A stretch of DNA of 64,000 bases, taken from JAZGGS01 sp963714405 (GTDB lineage: Bacteria; Bacteroidota; Ignavibacteria; Ignavibacteriales; Ignavibacteriaceae). Both the position numbers and the translations under genes were made by a program. The stretch is taken from assembly GCA_963714405.1 (NCBI GenBank), contig CAVQOH010000002.1:124001-188000 (forward strand). Direction: 5' to 3'. Shown one piece after another: positions 47,857-56,603 of the stretch. Below the pieces are notes generated by a model. The model was not told the origin of the DNA. It was given only the letters and a program-made list of their open reading frames with translations, and did no database searches. Each line of letters starts with the position of its first letter. The first letter of the stretch is position 1.

Positions 47857-49955
47857 CGCTTAACTTCCACTAATTCTTTTTTAACATTTCGTGCAATTGT
47901 CATTTCTATTAACGCAAAAAATAACGCTGCAATTAAAAAGTATCTCCACAATTCTGATCCAAAACGTGCCTGTAGTATTACCTTTAAAGGATCTTCTTCT
48001 TTTTCAATTTTAATATGAGAACCTTTAAAATTTATCTCTTCAAGATAGTCATCAAAATCTGATTCAGTTAAATATTTAATATCGGATTCAACCGGATCAG
48101 TATTAACATTTATATAATTCAGTAGTTTATCTCCTGAAAAAAATTTATAGTTGCCCGTGTTACTTGTTGAAGGATACTGTAAATACTGTGATGTAAAATT
48201 TTCTTCAATATTGATAAGTTCATCCAGGTTGGCCGGTTTCTCAACTCTTATTTGTAATGAGGTTCTATCAGAAATATTTATGTTTACTTTTTCGCCAGCC
48301 AGGTAATCAATATTGTTTCCGTTTTTTGCAGAAAGATAAAAAACTAACCTGTTCATCAACGGTGCAAAAATACTTTTCAGAGGAAAATCACTCCAGGAAA
48401 CTGAAGGTGCAATATTAAAGAGAAAAACTTTTGCATCGTCAACTGCGTATTCACTTAAAAATGAAGATCCATCAACAAGTGTGATTATGCTTTTCCCCTT
48501 CCCCTCAGTATTCATTCTGTAGTAGGAATAGATTTGCGGTGATTCAATTTCTTGTTTGTTTTCATCTAAAAAAATATCTTCAAAGACAGCGTGATCAAAT
48601 TCTATTTTGTCAAAACTGAACGAACCACTTGTTCCATCAGGTTTTATTTGCTTAGTGAAGTTTGGCAAGTGAATAGATGATAAGAACCTGTTAAAAATTT
48701 TAATGTCTTCCGTGGATGATGGGAATACAACTATCCCACCATTATTGTTTAAGTAATCCTTAATCTTTTTTGAATCACTTATAAAATTACCACCAATAAA
48801 AAATATTACATTATAATTCTTTAACGATATTCCTGCAAGTTTAGATGTACTTTTAGAACTGATTATAAAATTCTCAGAGTTGCCTGAAGATGAAAGTGCA
48901 AGCTCAACATATTTTGCATCATCGGGGGAGTTATAAAGAAGGAGGATGTTTAATTTCTCCGGGATATAAAAGGATGTGTATCTCTTATTATCTAGTAAAA
49001 TATCATCATCTTCAATTTCTGCTGTAACAGCAATATAACCTTGTTCATTTATGGGTGCTTCCATATTAATAGTTTTTGTTTCCCCTGGATTAACCTGTAA
49101 AGTTTTCTGCGCACTTCTATTTCCATTTATATAAAGTGATACGACTGTATTATCAGCTGGTTGATTTGAAAAGTTTGTAACATCAACAGAAAAATTTATT
49201 GGTTTGCTCTTTTTAAAGATTGCCGTATTAACTTTTAATTCACTAAGCGATAGATTAAAAACCTCTCTTCCGGAAAGATTAAAAGAATATATTTTAACAT
49301 TTTCGTTTAGTAATTCGCTTAGATCCTCAATCTTCTCTTCCTCAGCAAGTCCTCCTTTTTGAAAATCTGTTAACAGGTAAATTTCTTTATTAAAATTTTT
49401 TGATTCGGATATAATTTGTGCCGCCCTATTTAATGCACTGTTAAGTTGATTTGTTACAGAACTTATCTTGATTTCATTCAATTCATTCTCCAGCTTGTAC
49501 AAATTCGTGGATGCATTTATTTCAGAGGGTTGAGAAGAAACCAGGATAATAACTGCTTCATCACCATCCTGCAATTGTGCAACCAATTTTTTGATTATTT
49601 GCTTTGCTTTGTTAAAATATGATCCATTCTGATCAACAACAGACATGCTGAAAGTATCATCAAGAATAAAAACTGCAGTTGTTTTTGCTGTTGAAGATGT
49701 ACCGCCAAATGAAACGCCTTCAAGAGTCGGGCGTGCAAAAGCTGTAACAAGTAAAATTATAATCATAACTCTTAAAGCGAGCAGCAGCCATTGCTTTAGT
49801 TTTATTTTTCTTATCTTATTTTTTTGCAGTTCTTTAAGAAATTTAAGTGTGCTGAATTCTATTTTCTTCAGCTTTCTTAGATTAAAAAGATGAATTAGCA
49901 CAGGTATGCTAGCAGCAAGTAATCCAAATAAAATCGCCGGGTTTAGAAAAGTCAT
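47853..49955 (-). CDS. BatA-type protein with von Willebrand A domain
   Basis: 700-aa membrane protein. The N-terminal BatA domain (TFLNPAILFGLLAASIPVL ... KLKQWLLLALRVMIIILLV) holds two helices. A VWA domain follows (FILDDTFSMSVV, a MIDAS with Thr in place of the first Ser). Then come a beta-rich section (INFSVDVTNFSNQPADNTVV), an amidotransferase-like fold (YNVIFFIGGNFI), and a C-terminal membrane helix (YFLIAALFFALIEMTIA). Bat proteins are linked to MoxR ATPases and envelope or stress functions. DUF4159 and DUF4175, its usual partners, are 8-13 kb away, and no MoxR or DUF58 gene is seen here. Confidence 0.88.
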   Translation of the reverse strand: MTFLNPAILFGLLAASIPVLIHLFNLRKLKKIEFSTLKFLKELQKNKIRKIKLKQWLLLALRVMIIILLVTAFARPTLEGVSFGGTSSTAKTTAVFILDDTFSMSVVDQNGSYFNKAKQIIKKLVAQLQDGDEAVIILVSSQPSEINASTNLYKLENELNEIKISSVTNQLNSALNRAAQIISESKNFNKEIYLLTDFQKGGLAEEEKIEDLSELLNENVKIYSFNLSGREVFNLSLSELKVNTAIFKKSKPINFSVDVTNFSNQPADNTVVSLYINGNRSAQKTLQVNPGETKTINMEAPINEQGYIAVTAEIEDDDILLDNKRYTSFYIPEKLNILLLYNSPDDAKYVELALSSSGNSENFIISSKSTSKLAGISLKNYNVIFFIGGNFISDSKKIKDYLNNNGGIVVFPSSTEDIKIFNRFLSSIHLPNFTKQIKPDGTSGSFSFDKIEFDHAVFEDIFLDENKQEIESPQIYSYYRMNTEGKGKSIITLVDGSSFLSEYAVDDAKVFLFNIAPSVSWSDFPLKSIFAPLMNRLVFYLSAKNGNNIDYLAGEKVNINISDRTSLQIRVEKPANLDELINIEENFTSQYLQYPSTSNTGNYKFFSGDKLLNYINVNTDPVESDIKYLTESDFDDYLEEINFKGSHIKIEKEEDPLKVILQARFGSELWRYFLIAALFFALIEMTIARNVKKELVEVKR

Positions 49956-50090
49956 ATTAATTAAAAGTTCTTATGTACTATGTAACATTTTCATATCTAA
50001 AATAGTAATATCTGGCTGGTAAAACCATATATGATTTTTGCACGCAGTTGAAGTTTTTTATATTCTAAAAGCAATTCATTTAAAGTTACC

Positions 50091-50121
50091 TTGCATTTTC
50101 TTGAATCGCCAAGTATTTTTG
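50091..50121 (+). promoter_or_regulatory. Bacteroidota-type promoter of the MarR gene
   Basis: TTG at 50091-50093, exactly 20 nt, then TATTTTTG at 50114-50121: a full -33/-7 match. The element lies 33 nt before ATG 50154. It shows that the longer open frame, which would begin at this TTG, is upstream promoter sequence rather than coding. Confidence 0.65.
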
Positions 50122-50153
50122 CGTTACAACATACAAATTTAAAAGAAGAAGAT

Positions 50154-50624
50154 ATGGGAAAAATTTTACAGCAAAGATTAAAACAGGATAAATTCAAGAA
50201 CATTGAAACTGAAGCTATATTAAATCTTTTTATTGCTTCCAACTATTTGCGCAGCAAAATAGAGATTGTATGCAATCGTGCCGGAATTACACATTCACAA
50301 TTTAATGTTTTAAGAATTTTAAAAGGCGCTCAACCTAATGGTTACCCTCGTTACGAAATAATTTCCAGGATGGTAGAACCAGCACCTGATGTTACAAGAT
50401 TGATTGACCGGTTGATAAAAGCAGGTTTGGTTGAAAGATATTACTCTGATGAAGATAGAAGACTTTCTTTAACTAAAATTACAAAAGAAGGAACTGGATT
50501 GCTTAAAAAAGTTAATCCCCTGGTTGATAAATTTATAAAGGATCATTCTGCAAATTTAAATAAGCAGGAAAAAACTACTCTATCCGCTATCTGTGAAAAG
50601 CTTTACGAGAGTAACCTGGATTAG
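50154..50624 (+). CDS. MarR-family transcriptional regulator
   Basis: About 156 aa, a winged-helix repressor or activator. I chose ATG 50154 (MGKILQQRLKQ) with AGAAGAAG just upstream, because a 63-nt longer frame overlaps a promoter. The recognition helix region is THSQFNVLRILKGAQPNGYP, then VEPAPDVTRLIDRLIKAGLVER and the wing DEDRRLSLTKITKEG. It is divergent from the BatA gene and could regulate that operon or itself. The ligand is unknown. Confidence 0.9.
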   Translation: MGKILQQRLKQDKFKNIETEAILNLFIASNYLRSKIEIVCNRAGITHSQFNVLRILKGAQPNGYPRYEIISRMVEPAPDVTRLIDRLIKAGLVERYYSDEDRRLSLTKITKEGTGLLKKVNPLVDKFIKDHSANLNKQEKTTLSAICEKLYESNLD

Positions 50625-50680
50625 TTAAGTTAAAAATATTTTAAAAGACACACAGTTTTAGTTTACCCTTATGAAAATAT

Positions 50681-52942
50681 CTATTTATTTTTTTTCGCTA
50701 TTAAGTTAAGTGCGCTTCCAGCTTTAAACCATTCTATTTGTGCTTTATTCATGGTATGATTCAACATAACCTCATTCTCGCTCCCATCCTTATGATTCAC
50801 GATCATTTTTACTTGCTTACCGGGTTCTAATTCATTTAATCCAATTAAATTGATTTTATCATCTTCCAAAATTTTATCATAATCGGCAGGTTTGGAAAAT
50901 GTTAATGGAAGCATCCCCTGTTTTTTAAGATTTGTTTCATGTATTCTGGCAAATGATCTTACAATTATGGCTTTACCGCCAAGGAATCTTGGTTCCATAG
51001 CAGCATGTTCACGACTTGAGCCTTCACCATAATTTTCATCTCCAACTACAACCCATCCAATTCCGTTTGCTTTATAATGGCGTGCTACTTCCGGAATTGT
51101 TTTATATTCACCATCAATCTGATCTTTAACTTTACCAGGCTCATCGGTAAAATAATTTATAGCGCCTATAAACATATTGTTTGAGATATTATCAAGATGC
51201 CCTCGATACTTTAACCATGGGCCAGCCATTGAAATGTGATCAGTAGTGCATTTACCTTTTGCTTTTAGCAAAACATGTAAATCTGTATAATCTTTTCCAT
51301 CCCACGGTTTAAAAGTTTCAAGCAATTGTAATCTTTCACTTTCAGGATTAACAATAACTTCAACGCCTTCTCCATTTTCTGCAGGTGCAATAAATCCACT
51401 GCTACCTTCATCAAATCCTTTTGGAGGAAGTTCTTCCCCTTTCGGAGGATTAAGTTTAAACTTTTTCCCATTTTCATTTTCAAGTTCATCGGTAATAGGA
51501 TTAAATGAAAGTTTTCCAGCAATAACAAGCGCTGTCGTTAATTCTGGTCCTGCAACAAAAGCAAGAGTTTCCGGATTTCCATCATTTCTTTTTGCAAAAT
51601 TCCTGTTAAATGAAGTTACAATAGTATTTCTTTCACCCGTCTGAATATCCATTCTCTTCCACATACCAATGCAAGGTCCGCAGGCATTTGCAAGAATCAT
51701 CCCGCCGATATCAGTAAGATCTTTAAGTTGTCCATCCCTTTCAATAGTTGCTCTAACTTGTTCCGATCCCGGAGTAATAGTAAACTGAGATTTTGCTTTT
51801 AAACCTTTTTCTTTTGCCTGGCGCGCAATGCTTGCTGCTCTGTCAATATCTTCATAACTTGAATTTGTACAGCTTCCAATCAATCCAACACTCAATTTTT
51901 CAGGAAAATTATTTTCTTTTATTGCTTCTTTCATTTTTGAAACAGGAATTGCATTATCAGGTGTAAAGGGCCCATTTAAATACGGTTCAAGCTCATCAAG
52001 ATTTACTTCAATTACCTGGTGATAATATTTTTCAGGATTTTCAAAAACTTTATCATCAGCTTTAAGTTCATCTGCTAATCCTTCAGCAAGAGCTGCAACA
52101 TTTGCACGTCCGGTTATCCTTAAATATGAAGACATTTTTTCATCAAATGGAAAAAGTGAGGTGGTTGCACCAATCTCTGCACCCATATTGCAAATTGTTC
52201 CTTTACCGGTACAAGAAATTGATTCGGTTCCTTCCCCAAAGTATTCAACGATTGAACCCGTTCCTCCTTTAACTGTTAAAATTCCGGCTAATTTAAGAAT
52301 TACATCTTTCGGAGAAGCCCATCCGTTAAGCTTTCCTGTAAGTTTAACACCAATCAGTTTTGGCCATTTAAGTTCCCATGGCATTCCCGCCATAACATCA
52401 ACAGCATCCGCACCGCCTACACCAATTGCAATCATACCCAAACCGCCCGCATTTGGTGTGTGAGAATCTGTTCCTATCATCATTCCGCCAGGAAATGCAT
52501 AATTTTCTAAAACAACCTGATGAATAATACCCGCACCTGGTTTCCAAAATCCAACACCATATTTTTTTGAAATACTCTCAAGAAAATCATAAACCTCTTT
52601 GTTCTCTTCATTTGCTCTAAGCAAATCATCCTTTGCACCAACCTGTGCCTGTATTAAATGATCGCAATGAACTGTGCTTGGTACTGAAACTTTTTTTCTG
52701 CCAGCAGACATAAACTGCAGCAAAGCCATTTGTGCTGTTGCATCCTGCATAGCAACTCTATCCGGTGAAAGTTCCACATAATCCTTTCCGCCTTCAAATT
52801 CTGTTAAGGTATCTTCCCATAAATGTGTGTATAAAACTTTTTCTGCATAAGTTATTGGGCGGTTTAATATTTTTCTTGCCTTTTCAAGCTTTTTTCTATA
52901 TCCATCATAAACAGTTTGAATCATATCAAAATTAGCTGTCAT
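50681..52942 (-). CDS. acn: Aconitate hydratase (mitochondrial-type)
   Basis: TCA-cycle enzyme interconverting citrate and isocitrate with a 4Fe-4S cluster. The 753-aa protein matches the mitochondrial-type branch: KARKILNRPITYAEKVLYTH, VSVPSTVHCDHLIQAQ and MIGTDSHTPNAGGLGMIAIG. The cluster Cys residues are in LIGSCTNSSYEDI and NACGPCIG, and the swivel domain has GDENYGEGSSREHAAMEPR. Length is typical. It is monocistronic, convergent with the MarR gene, and has a -7-like TATTTTTG 37 nt upstream. Confidence 0.97.
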   Translation of the reverse strand: MTANFDMIQTVYDGYRKKLEKARKILNRPITYAEKVLYTHLWEDTLTEFEGGKDYVELSPDRVAMQDATAQMALLQFMSAGRKKVSVPSTVHCDHLIQAQVGAKDDLLRANEENKEVYDFLESISKKYGVGFWKPGAGIIHQVVLENYAFPGGMMIGTDSHTPNAGGLGMIAIGVGGADAVDVMAGMPWELKWPKLIGVKLTGKLNGWASPKDVILKLAGILTVKGGTGSIVEYFGEGTESISCTGKGTICNMGAEIGATTSLFPFDEKMSSYLRITGRANVAALAEGLADELKADDKVFENPEKYYHQVIEVNLDELEPYLNGPFTPDNAIPVSKMKEAIKENNFPEKLSVGLIGSCTNSSYEDIDRAASIARQAKEKGLKAKSQFTITPGSEQVRATIERDGQLKDLTDIGGMILANACGPCIGMWKRMDIQTGERNTIVTSFNRNFAKRNDGNPETLAFVAGPELTTALVIAGKLSFNPITDELENENGKKFKLNPPKGEELPPKGFDEGSSGFIAPAENGEGVEVIVNPESERLQLLETFKPWDGKDYTDLHVLLKAKGKCTTDHISMAGPWLKYRGHLDNISNNMFIGAINYFTDEPGKVKDQIDGEYKTIPEVARHYKANGIGWVVVGDENYGEGSSREHAAMEPRFLGGKAIIVRSFARIHETNLKKQGMLPLTFSKPADYDKILEDDKINLIGLNELEPGKQVKMIVNHKDGSENEVMLNHTMNKAQIEWFKAGSALNLIAKKNK

Positions 52943-52978
52943 TGTTTAACCTTTTAAATAAAGTAAAATAATTAATTG

Positions 52979-52986
52979 CAAAAATA
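52979..52986 (-). promoter_or_regulatory. Possible -7 element of the aconitase gene
   Basis: Minus-strand TATTTTTG (TAnnTTTG), 37 nt before the start codon. No TTG at the expected spacing. Confidence 0.4.
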
Positions 52987-53111
52987 CTAAAAGATGAAGA
53001 ATTTTATTATTCATATTCAATTTCACAAAATGCGATTTACTGAAGTGTATCTTTTATAATAAATTATTTTATATCTTTTATGTTAATTATTTATAAAGTA
53101 TGAGATTTTAA

Positions 53112-54485
53112 TTGGAAAGCAGCCCAATATTAATTGTTGATGATGAAAATTCATACCTTGAACTTGTAAAGAGCTTACTGTTAGAGGAAGGTTATAAAAA
53201 CGTTTTAACAGAAAATAATCCTTTAAAAGTTATGCCTTTACTGGGTAGAACTGATATTGATTTGATTCTGCTTGATGTTTATATGCCGGAAATGAATGGG
53301 CTGGAACTTTTAGAAAAAATTTACGCTGAGTATCCATCAATTCCTGTTGTTATTGTAACAGCAGTTAACGAAGTTGAAATTGCATTGAAAGCAGTTAAGC
53401 TGGGAGCTTATGAATTTATTACAAAACCACCGGATACTGATCGTCTGCTGCTTACAATACAAAGAGCACTTAGTAAACGGTTGCTTGAATCTGAAAGAGA
53501 TTCATTAAGAAAAAGTTTTGTTGAAGAGAAACCGGAACGCAGGGTTTTTTCAGATTTAATTACCGATTCACCATTAATGTACAAGGTTTTTGAACTTGTT
53601 GAAATTTTTGCACCAACAAATGAAACTGTTTTGATTTCCGGTGAAACAGGAACCGGGAAGGATTTAATTGCAAAAAAAATTCACGATCTTTCACCTCGCC
53701 GCGACTTCCAATTCATTCCTGTAAATCTTGCATCCATATCAACATCTTTATTTGAAAGTGAGTTGTTTGGACACAGAAAGGGTACATTTACAGGTGCAAG
53801 TGATGATAAGATGGGTTATTTCGAGTCGGCAAATAAGGGAACAATTTTTTTAGATGAAATAGGTGAACTGCCTTTACACCTGCAGGGTAAGCTTTTAAGA
53901 ACAATTCAGTATAATGAGATTTACAGGATTGGAGATTCCAAACCTGTTAATCTTGATATAAGAATTATTTCTGCTACAAATAAGGATTTACTTGATGCAG
54001 TTAAGAAAAAAGAATTTAGAGCAGATTTATATTACCGGTTAAACCGTGGATTCATCCATCTTCCACCACTTAATAAAAGAGGTGATGATGTAGTTATACT
54101 TGCCGAACATTTTCTTGAATCAGGTAATAAAGTTTACAACAGGAATATACTTGGATTTTCTGAAGAAGTTCTGGAATCTTTAAAAAACTATAACTTTCCC
54201 GGAAACATCCGTGAACTGGAAAATATTATTATGAACGCAGTTGTTAAAACTTCTAATGAAGAATATATTGAAGAGGTTGACCTGCCAGCTGAATACTTGA
54301 AGAAACCAGAATTAAAAACCACCCAAACAAAATTGATGACCCTGGAAAATGCCGAGGAAGAACACATTGTAAATATTATGAAGTATGTTGGCAACAGCGT
54401 TCAAAAAGCCGCACCCATACTTGGGATTAGTGAACGGACACTTCAGCGAAGACTAAAAACAATAAGAGATAAAAGTAATAGCTAA
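53112..54485 (+). CDS. NtrC-family sigma-54 response regulator
   Basis: 457-aa activator. Receiver: PILIVDDENSYLELV, Asp in LILLDVYMPEMNG, Lys in YEFITKPPD. AAA+: GETGTGKD, GTFTGA (contact loop), TIFLDEIGELP, and FRADLYYRLNRGFIHLPPL. Fis-type HTH: GNSVQKAAPILGISERTLQRRL. The start is odd: the frame opens with TTG immediately after an in-frame TAA, and no ATG or clear ribosome site is available. No kinase is adjacent. Its stop overlaps the stop of the cNMP-binding gene on the other strand. Confidence 0.93.
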   Translation: MESSPILIVDDENSYLELVKSLLLEEGYKNVLTENNPLKVMPLLGRTDIDLILLDVYMPEMNGLELLEKIYAEYPSIPVVIVTAVNEVEIALKAVKLGAYEFITKPPDTDRLLLTIQRALSKRLLESERDSLRKSFVEEKPERRVFSDLITDSPLMYKVFELVEIFAPTNETVLISGETGTGKDLIAKKIHDLSPRRDFQFIPVNLASISTSLFESELFGHRKGTFTGASDDKMGYFESANKGTIFLDEIGELPLHLQGKLLRTIQYNEIYRIGDSKPVNLDIRIISATNKDLLDAVKKKEFRADLYYRLNRGFIHLPPLNKRGDDVVILAEHFLESGNKVYNRNILGFSEEVLESLKNYNFPGNIRELENIIMNAVVKTSNEEYIEEVDLPAEYLKKPELKTTQTKLMTLENAEEEHIVNIMKYVGNSVQKAAPILGISERTLQRRLKTIRDKSNS

Positions 54486-55003
54486 GTCTCATCAAACTCC
54501 CACTGAACATCATCATTGGGAGTTTCTATAATATCATTTCCCGCCTGATTTGATGAATTTATAGGTGGAGTATACTTAGGTGGTTCAAAATTTTGTTGTG
54601 CAACGGGTTCTTCTTTTTCCTTGAAATTTATATTTTCTAATATTTTGCTTTCAATTGTGGATAAAGTTTTAAATTCACTCGAATTTATTTTAAATAGCAC
54701 ACAATTTGTATTCGCTACTGCGCAAGATGTTCTTTCTCCACCCTTAATAATTTCTTCTTCACCAAAAAAATCAGATAAGTATTTATGCTTTACATCACCT
54801 CTATCTGATGATTTTATTTTAACTTCGCCCTCAACAATTAGATATAATTCTGCTGTTCCATCACCGCTAGTATATATTATTTCCCCCTCTTTTACCTCAA
54901 AAAAGTACTTTGGCTTTAAATATGGTTTAAGAATTGTTTCAGCAACTCCCTTAAATAGACTGTTTGTTTTTAATAATCTTATTCTTTCTCCATCTACTAT
55001 CAT
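54482..55003 (-). CDS. Cyclic-nucleotide-binding-domain protein
   Basis: About 173 aa from ATG 55003, chosen for the GGGAG site 7 nt upstream; the frame is open 37 codons further with no support. A cNMP-binding fold fills residues about 10-120: LFKGVAETILKPYLKPKYFF, EGEIIYTSGDGTAELYLIVEGEV and DFFGEEEIIKGGERTSCAVA. The canonical phosphate-binding cassette is altered, so nucleotide binding is uncertain. There is no DNA-binding domain; a Pro-rich tail follows. It could sense or tether within the neighbouring regulator or pilus-like system. Confidence 0.82.
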   Translation of the reverse strand: MIVDGERIRLLKTNSLFKGVAETILKPYLKPKYFFEVKEGEIIYTSGDGTAELYLIVEGEVKIKSSDRGDVKHKYLSDFFGEEEIIKGGERTSCAVANTNCVLFKINSSEFKTLSTIESKILENINFKEKEEPVAQQNFEPPKYTPPINSSNQAGNDIIETPNDDVQWEFDET

Positions 55004-55448
55004 AATCAACTCCCTCTCAGGAATTTCTAAAATAAATTTATATTGAATTGTACAAAAACAATACCACTTTTGAATGATAAAAATAAATTGATAAATGCAT
55101 TTTCTAGAGCTCATTTATTGAGTATATGAATTTTTTACCCTTTTTAGGGGAAAAAATATATTCCATCATCTTCTTCTAAAAACCGAATGATGGCACTGAT
55201 ATTTTTACGTACTTAATTTTTCCTTTCAGTTCCCATATTATCTACTCATAATTTCCCGAACAAAATGACGTCAATGTGGTCGTTTTTACCGTTTTTATCG
55301 TAAATGAAAAAATTTATTTAAGCTAATAAATCAATTATATGAGCGATTTCAAATATTTCACTTTCTGGAAAAAGTTGTATGAAATTTGTAGATAACTGTA
55401 AGCTTAATATAAGTAGTATTTGTTAACAAACATCTGGTTTGAAAAAAT
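55004..55448. other. Regulatory intergenic region upstream of the pseudopilin-like operon
   Basis: 445 nt without a credible gene. It contains an imperfect hairpin (55131-55156: TTTTTT-A-CCC / GGGG-AAAAAA), the palindrome TGACGTCA (55266-55273), and a tandem 9-nt repeat CGTTTTTAC/CGTTTTTAT just after it. It separates divergent genes and so should hold both promoters. None of these elements has a known binder here. Confidence 0.5.
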
Positions 55449-55985
55449 ATGAATACAGGGCAATCATTATTTAGCATTGGAGCGCTTCTGCTGCTTTCGC
55501 TAACAGTTTTAAGAGTTAATAATACAATTCTTTCTTCTGATGTTGTATTACGTGATTCCAAACTTGGAATTTTAGCTGTTTCTATGGCAACTTCCCTAAT
55601 AGAAGAAGCAAATAGAAAGGCGTTTGATTTAGCAACAATTGATGATGGAATTACTGATCCCGATTTGCTTACCTCACCTTATTCTCTTGGTCCAGCTTCC
55701 GGTGAATACTATCCTGATTTTAATGATTATGATGATTATAACGGTTTGGTAAAACTTGATACGATTTACACTGTTTATAATATTGGTAACACTACCATTG
55801 TTGATACTACTAAAAAAGTGATTTTTAAAGATTCCTGTGTGGTATGTTATGTAGATTCAGTTAATATTGATGGTAAGATTATGCAAAAGACCTGGCATAA
55901 GAAAATTACTGTTTTTGTTAGCAGTCCGTCAATGCTAGATACTATAAAAATATCAAAAATATTTAGTTACTGGAATTTTAGATAG
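55449..55985 (+). CDS. Pseudopilin-like protein 1
   Basis: 178-aa exported protein. A very short N-terminus (MNTG) leads directly into a 20-residue hydrophobic helix (QSLFSIGALLLLSLTVLRVN), the layout of a type IV pilin after cleavage, but there is no Glu at position 5. The rest is a beta-rich ectodomain with Asp/Tyr-rich stretches (YYPDFNDYDDYNGLVKLDTI) and two Cys three residues apart (DSCVVCYVD) that could bond to a partner or metal. First gene of a three-gene operon (spacings 8 and 10 nt). Comparable to PilV/GspI by position only. Confidence 0.68.
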   Translation: MNTGQSLFSIGALLLLSLTVLRVNNTILSSDVVLRDSKLGILAVSMATSLIEEANRKAFDLATIDDGITDPDLLTSPYSLGPASGEYYPDFNDYDDYNGLVKLDTIYTVYNIGNTTIVDTTKKVIFKDSCVVCYVDSVNIDGKIMQKTWHKKITVFVSSPSMLDTIKISKIFSYWNFR

Positions 55986-55993
55986 GAGTTAAT

Positions 55994-56593
55994 ATGGGCT
56001 TTAGTACATTACTGGATATACTTGGCTCAATGATAATTGGTAGTATTTTACTTACAACTACCTGGAGATTGAGCGATGCAGCTACAGAAAAAACATATAA
56101 CGGGAGCGGAGAATTATCTCTACAGCAAAACCTGGTAACAATTGCTCAAATAATTGAAAACGATTTTAGGAAAATTGGTTTTTGCGAAGACTGGAATAAA
56201 CTAGCTGATCCCTCTAAAGCTATAATTTCTGCTGATTTATCCAGCATAAAATTTTTCACTGATACAGATCTTGATGGAAGTCTAGATTCTGTACGTTATT
56301 ATTTAGGACCAACATCAGAGTTATATCAAACTCCCAATCCAAGGGATAGAATGCTCTATAGGGTTGTAAATAATGAGCAACCAGGAGGTTCAAATCTCGG
56401 GATAACCCAGTTTTATATGATTTACTATGATGCACTTGGTGATACAATAAATTTACCAATAACAATACCCGGTGAAATTGCAAGTGTTGAAATTAATGTT
56501 ACTGTAGAGAATGTTGCTGCGTACGATACTTCTTATTCCAGCGCATTTTGGAGACAGATAAGAATGGTAGCAAGAAATTTAAGAAACAGATAA
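55994..56593 (+). CDS. Pseudopilin-like protein 2 (PilW-like)
   Basis: 199 aa. MG then FSTLLDILGSMIIGSILLTT: a Gly-Phe-Ser junction as in prepilins, with the acidic residue one place later than usual (Asp). The region NLVTIAQIIENDFRKIGFC and the late VEINVTVENVAAYDTSYSSAFWRQIRMVARNLRNR resemble PilW-type minor pilins, which often carry a conserved ND-R motif in that first stretch. GGAG precedes the ATG. Function as a minor pilin is inferred. Confidence 0.7.
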   Translation: MGFSTLLDILGSMIIGSILLTTTWRLSDAATEKTYNGSGELSLQQNLVTIAQIIENDFRKIGFCEDWNKLADPSKAIISADLSSIKFFTDTDLDGSLDSVRYYLGPTSELYQTPNPRDRMLYRVVNNEQPGGSNLGITQFYMIYYDALGDTINLPITIPGEIASVEINVTVENVAAYDTSYSSAFWRQIRMVARNLRNR

Positions 56594-56603
56594 AGGAGCT
56601 CAA

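Noticed and set aside
50091..50153. Longer MarR reading frame starting at TTG 50091
   Set aside because: That TTG is the -33 element of an exact Bacteroidota-type promoter, and a better ribosome site precedes ATG 50154.
55131..55156. Terminator hairpin in the 55.1 kb gap
   Set aside because: The stem has a mismatch and only three G-C pairs, and it lies between divergent genes where no transcript needs to end; kept only as a note in the intergenic entry.
55185..55215. TGGCAC at 55191 as a sigma-54 promoter for the pseudopilin-like operon
   Set aside because: The -24 half is good but there is no GC pair at -12 (the sequence is T-rich there), so the element is incomplete.
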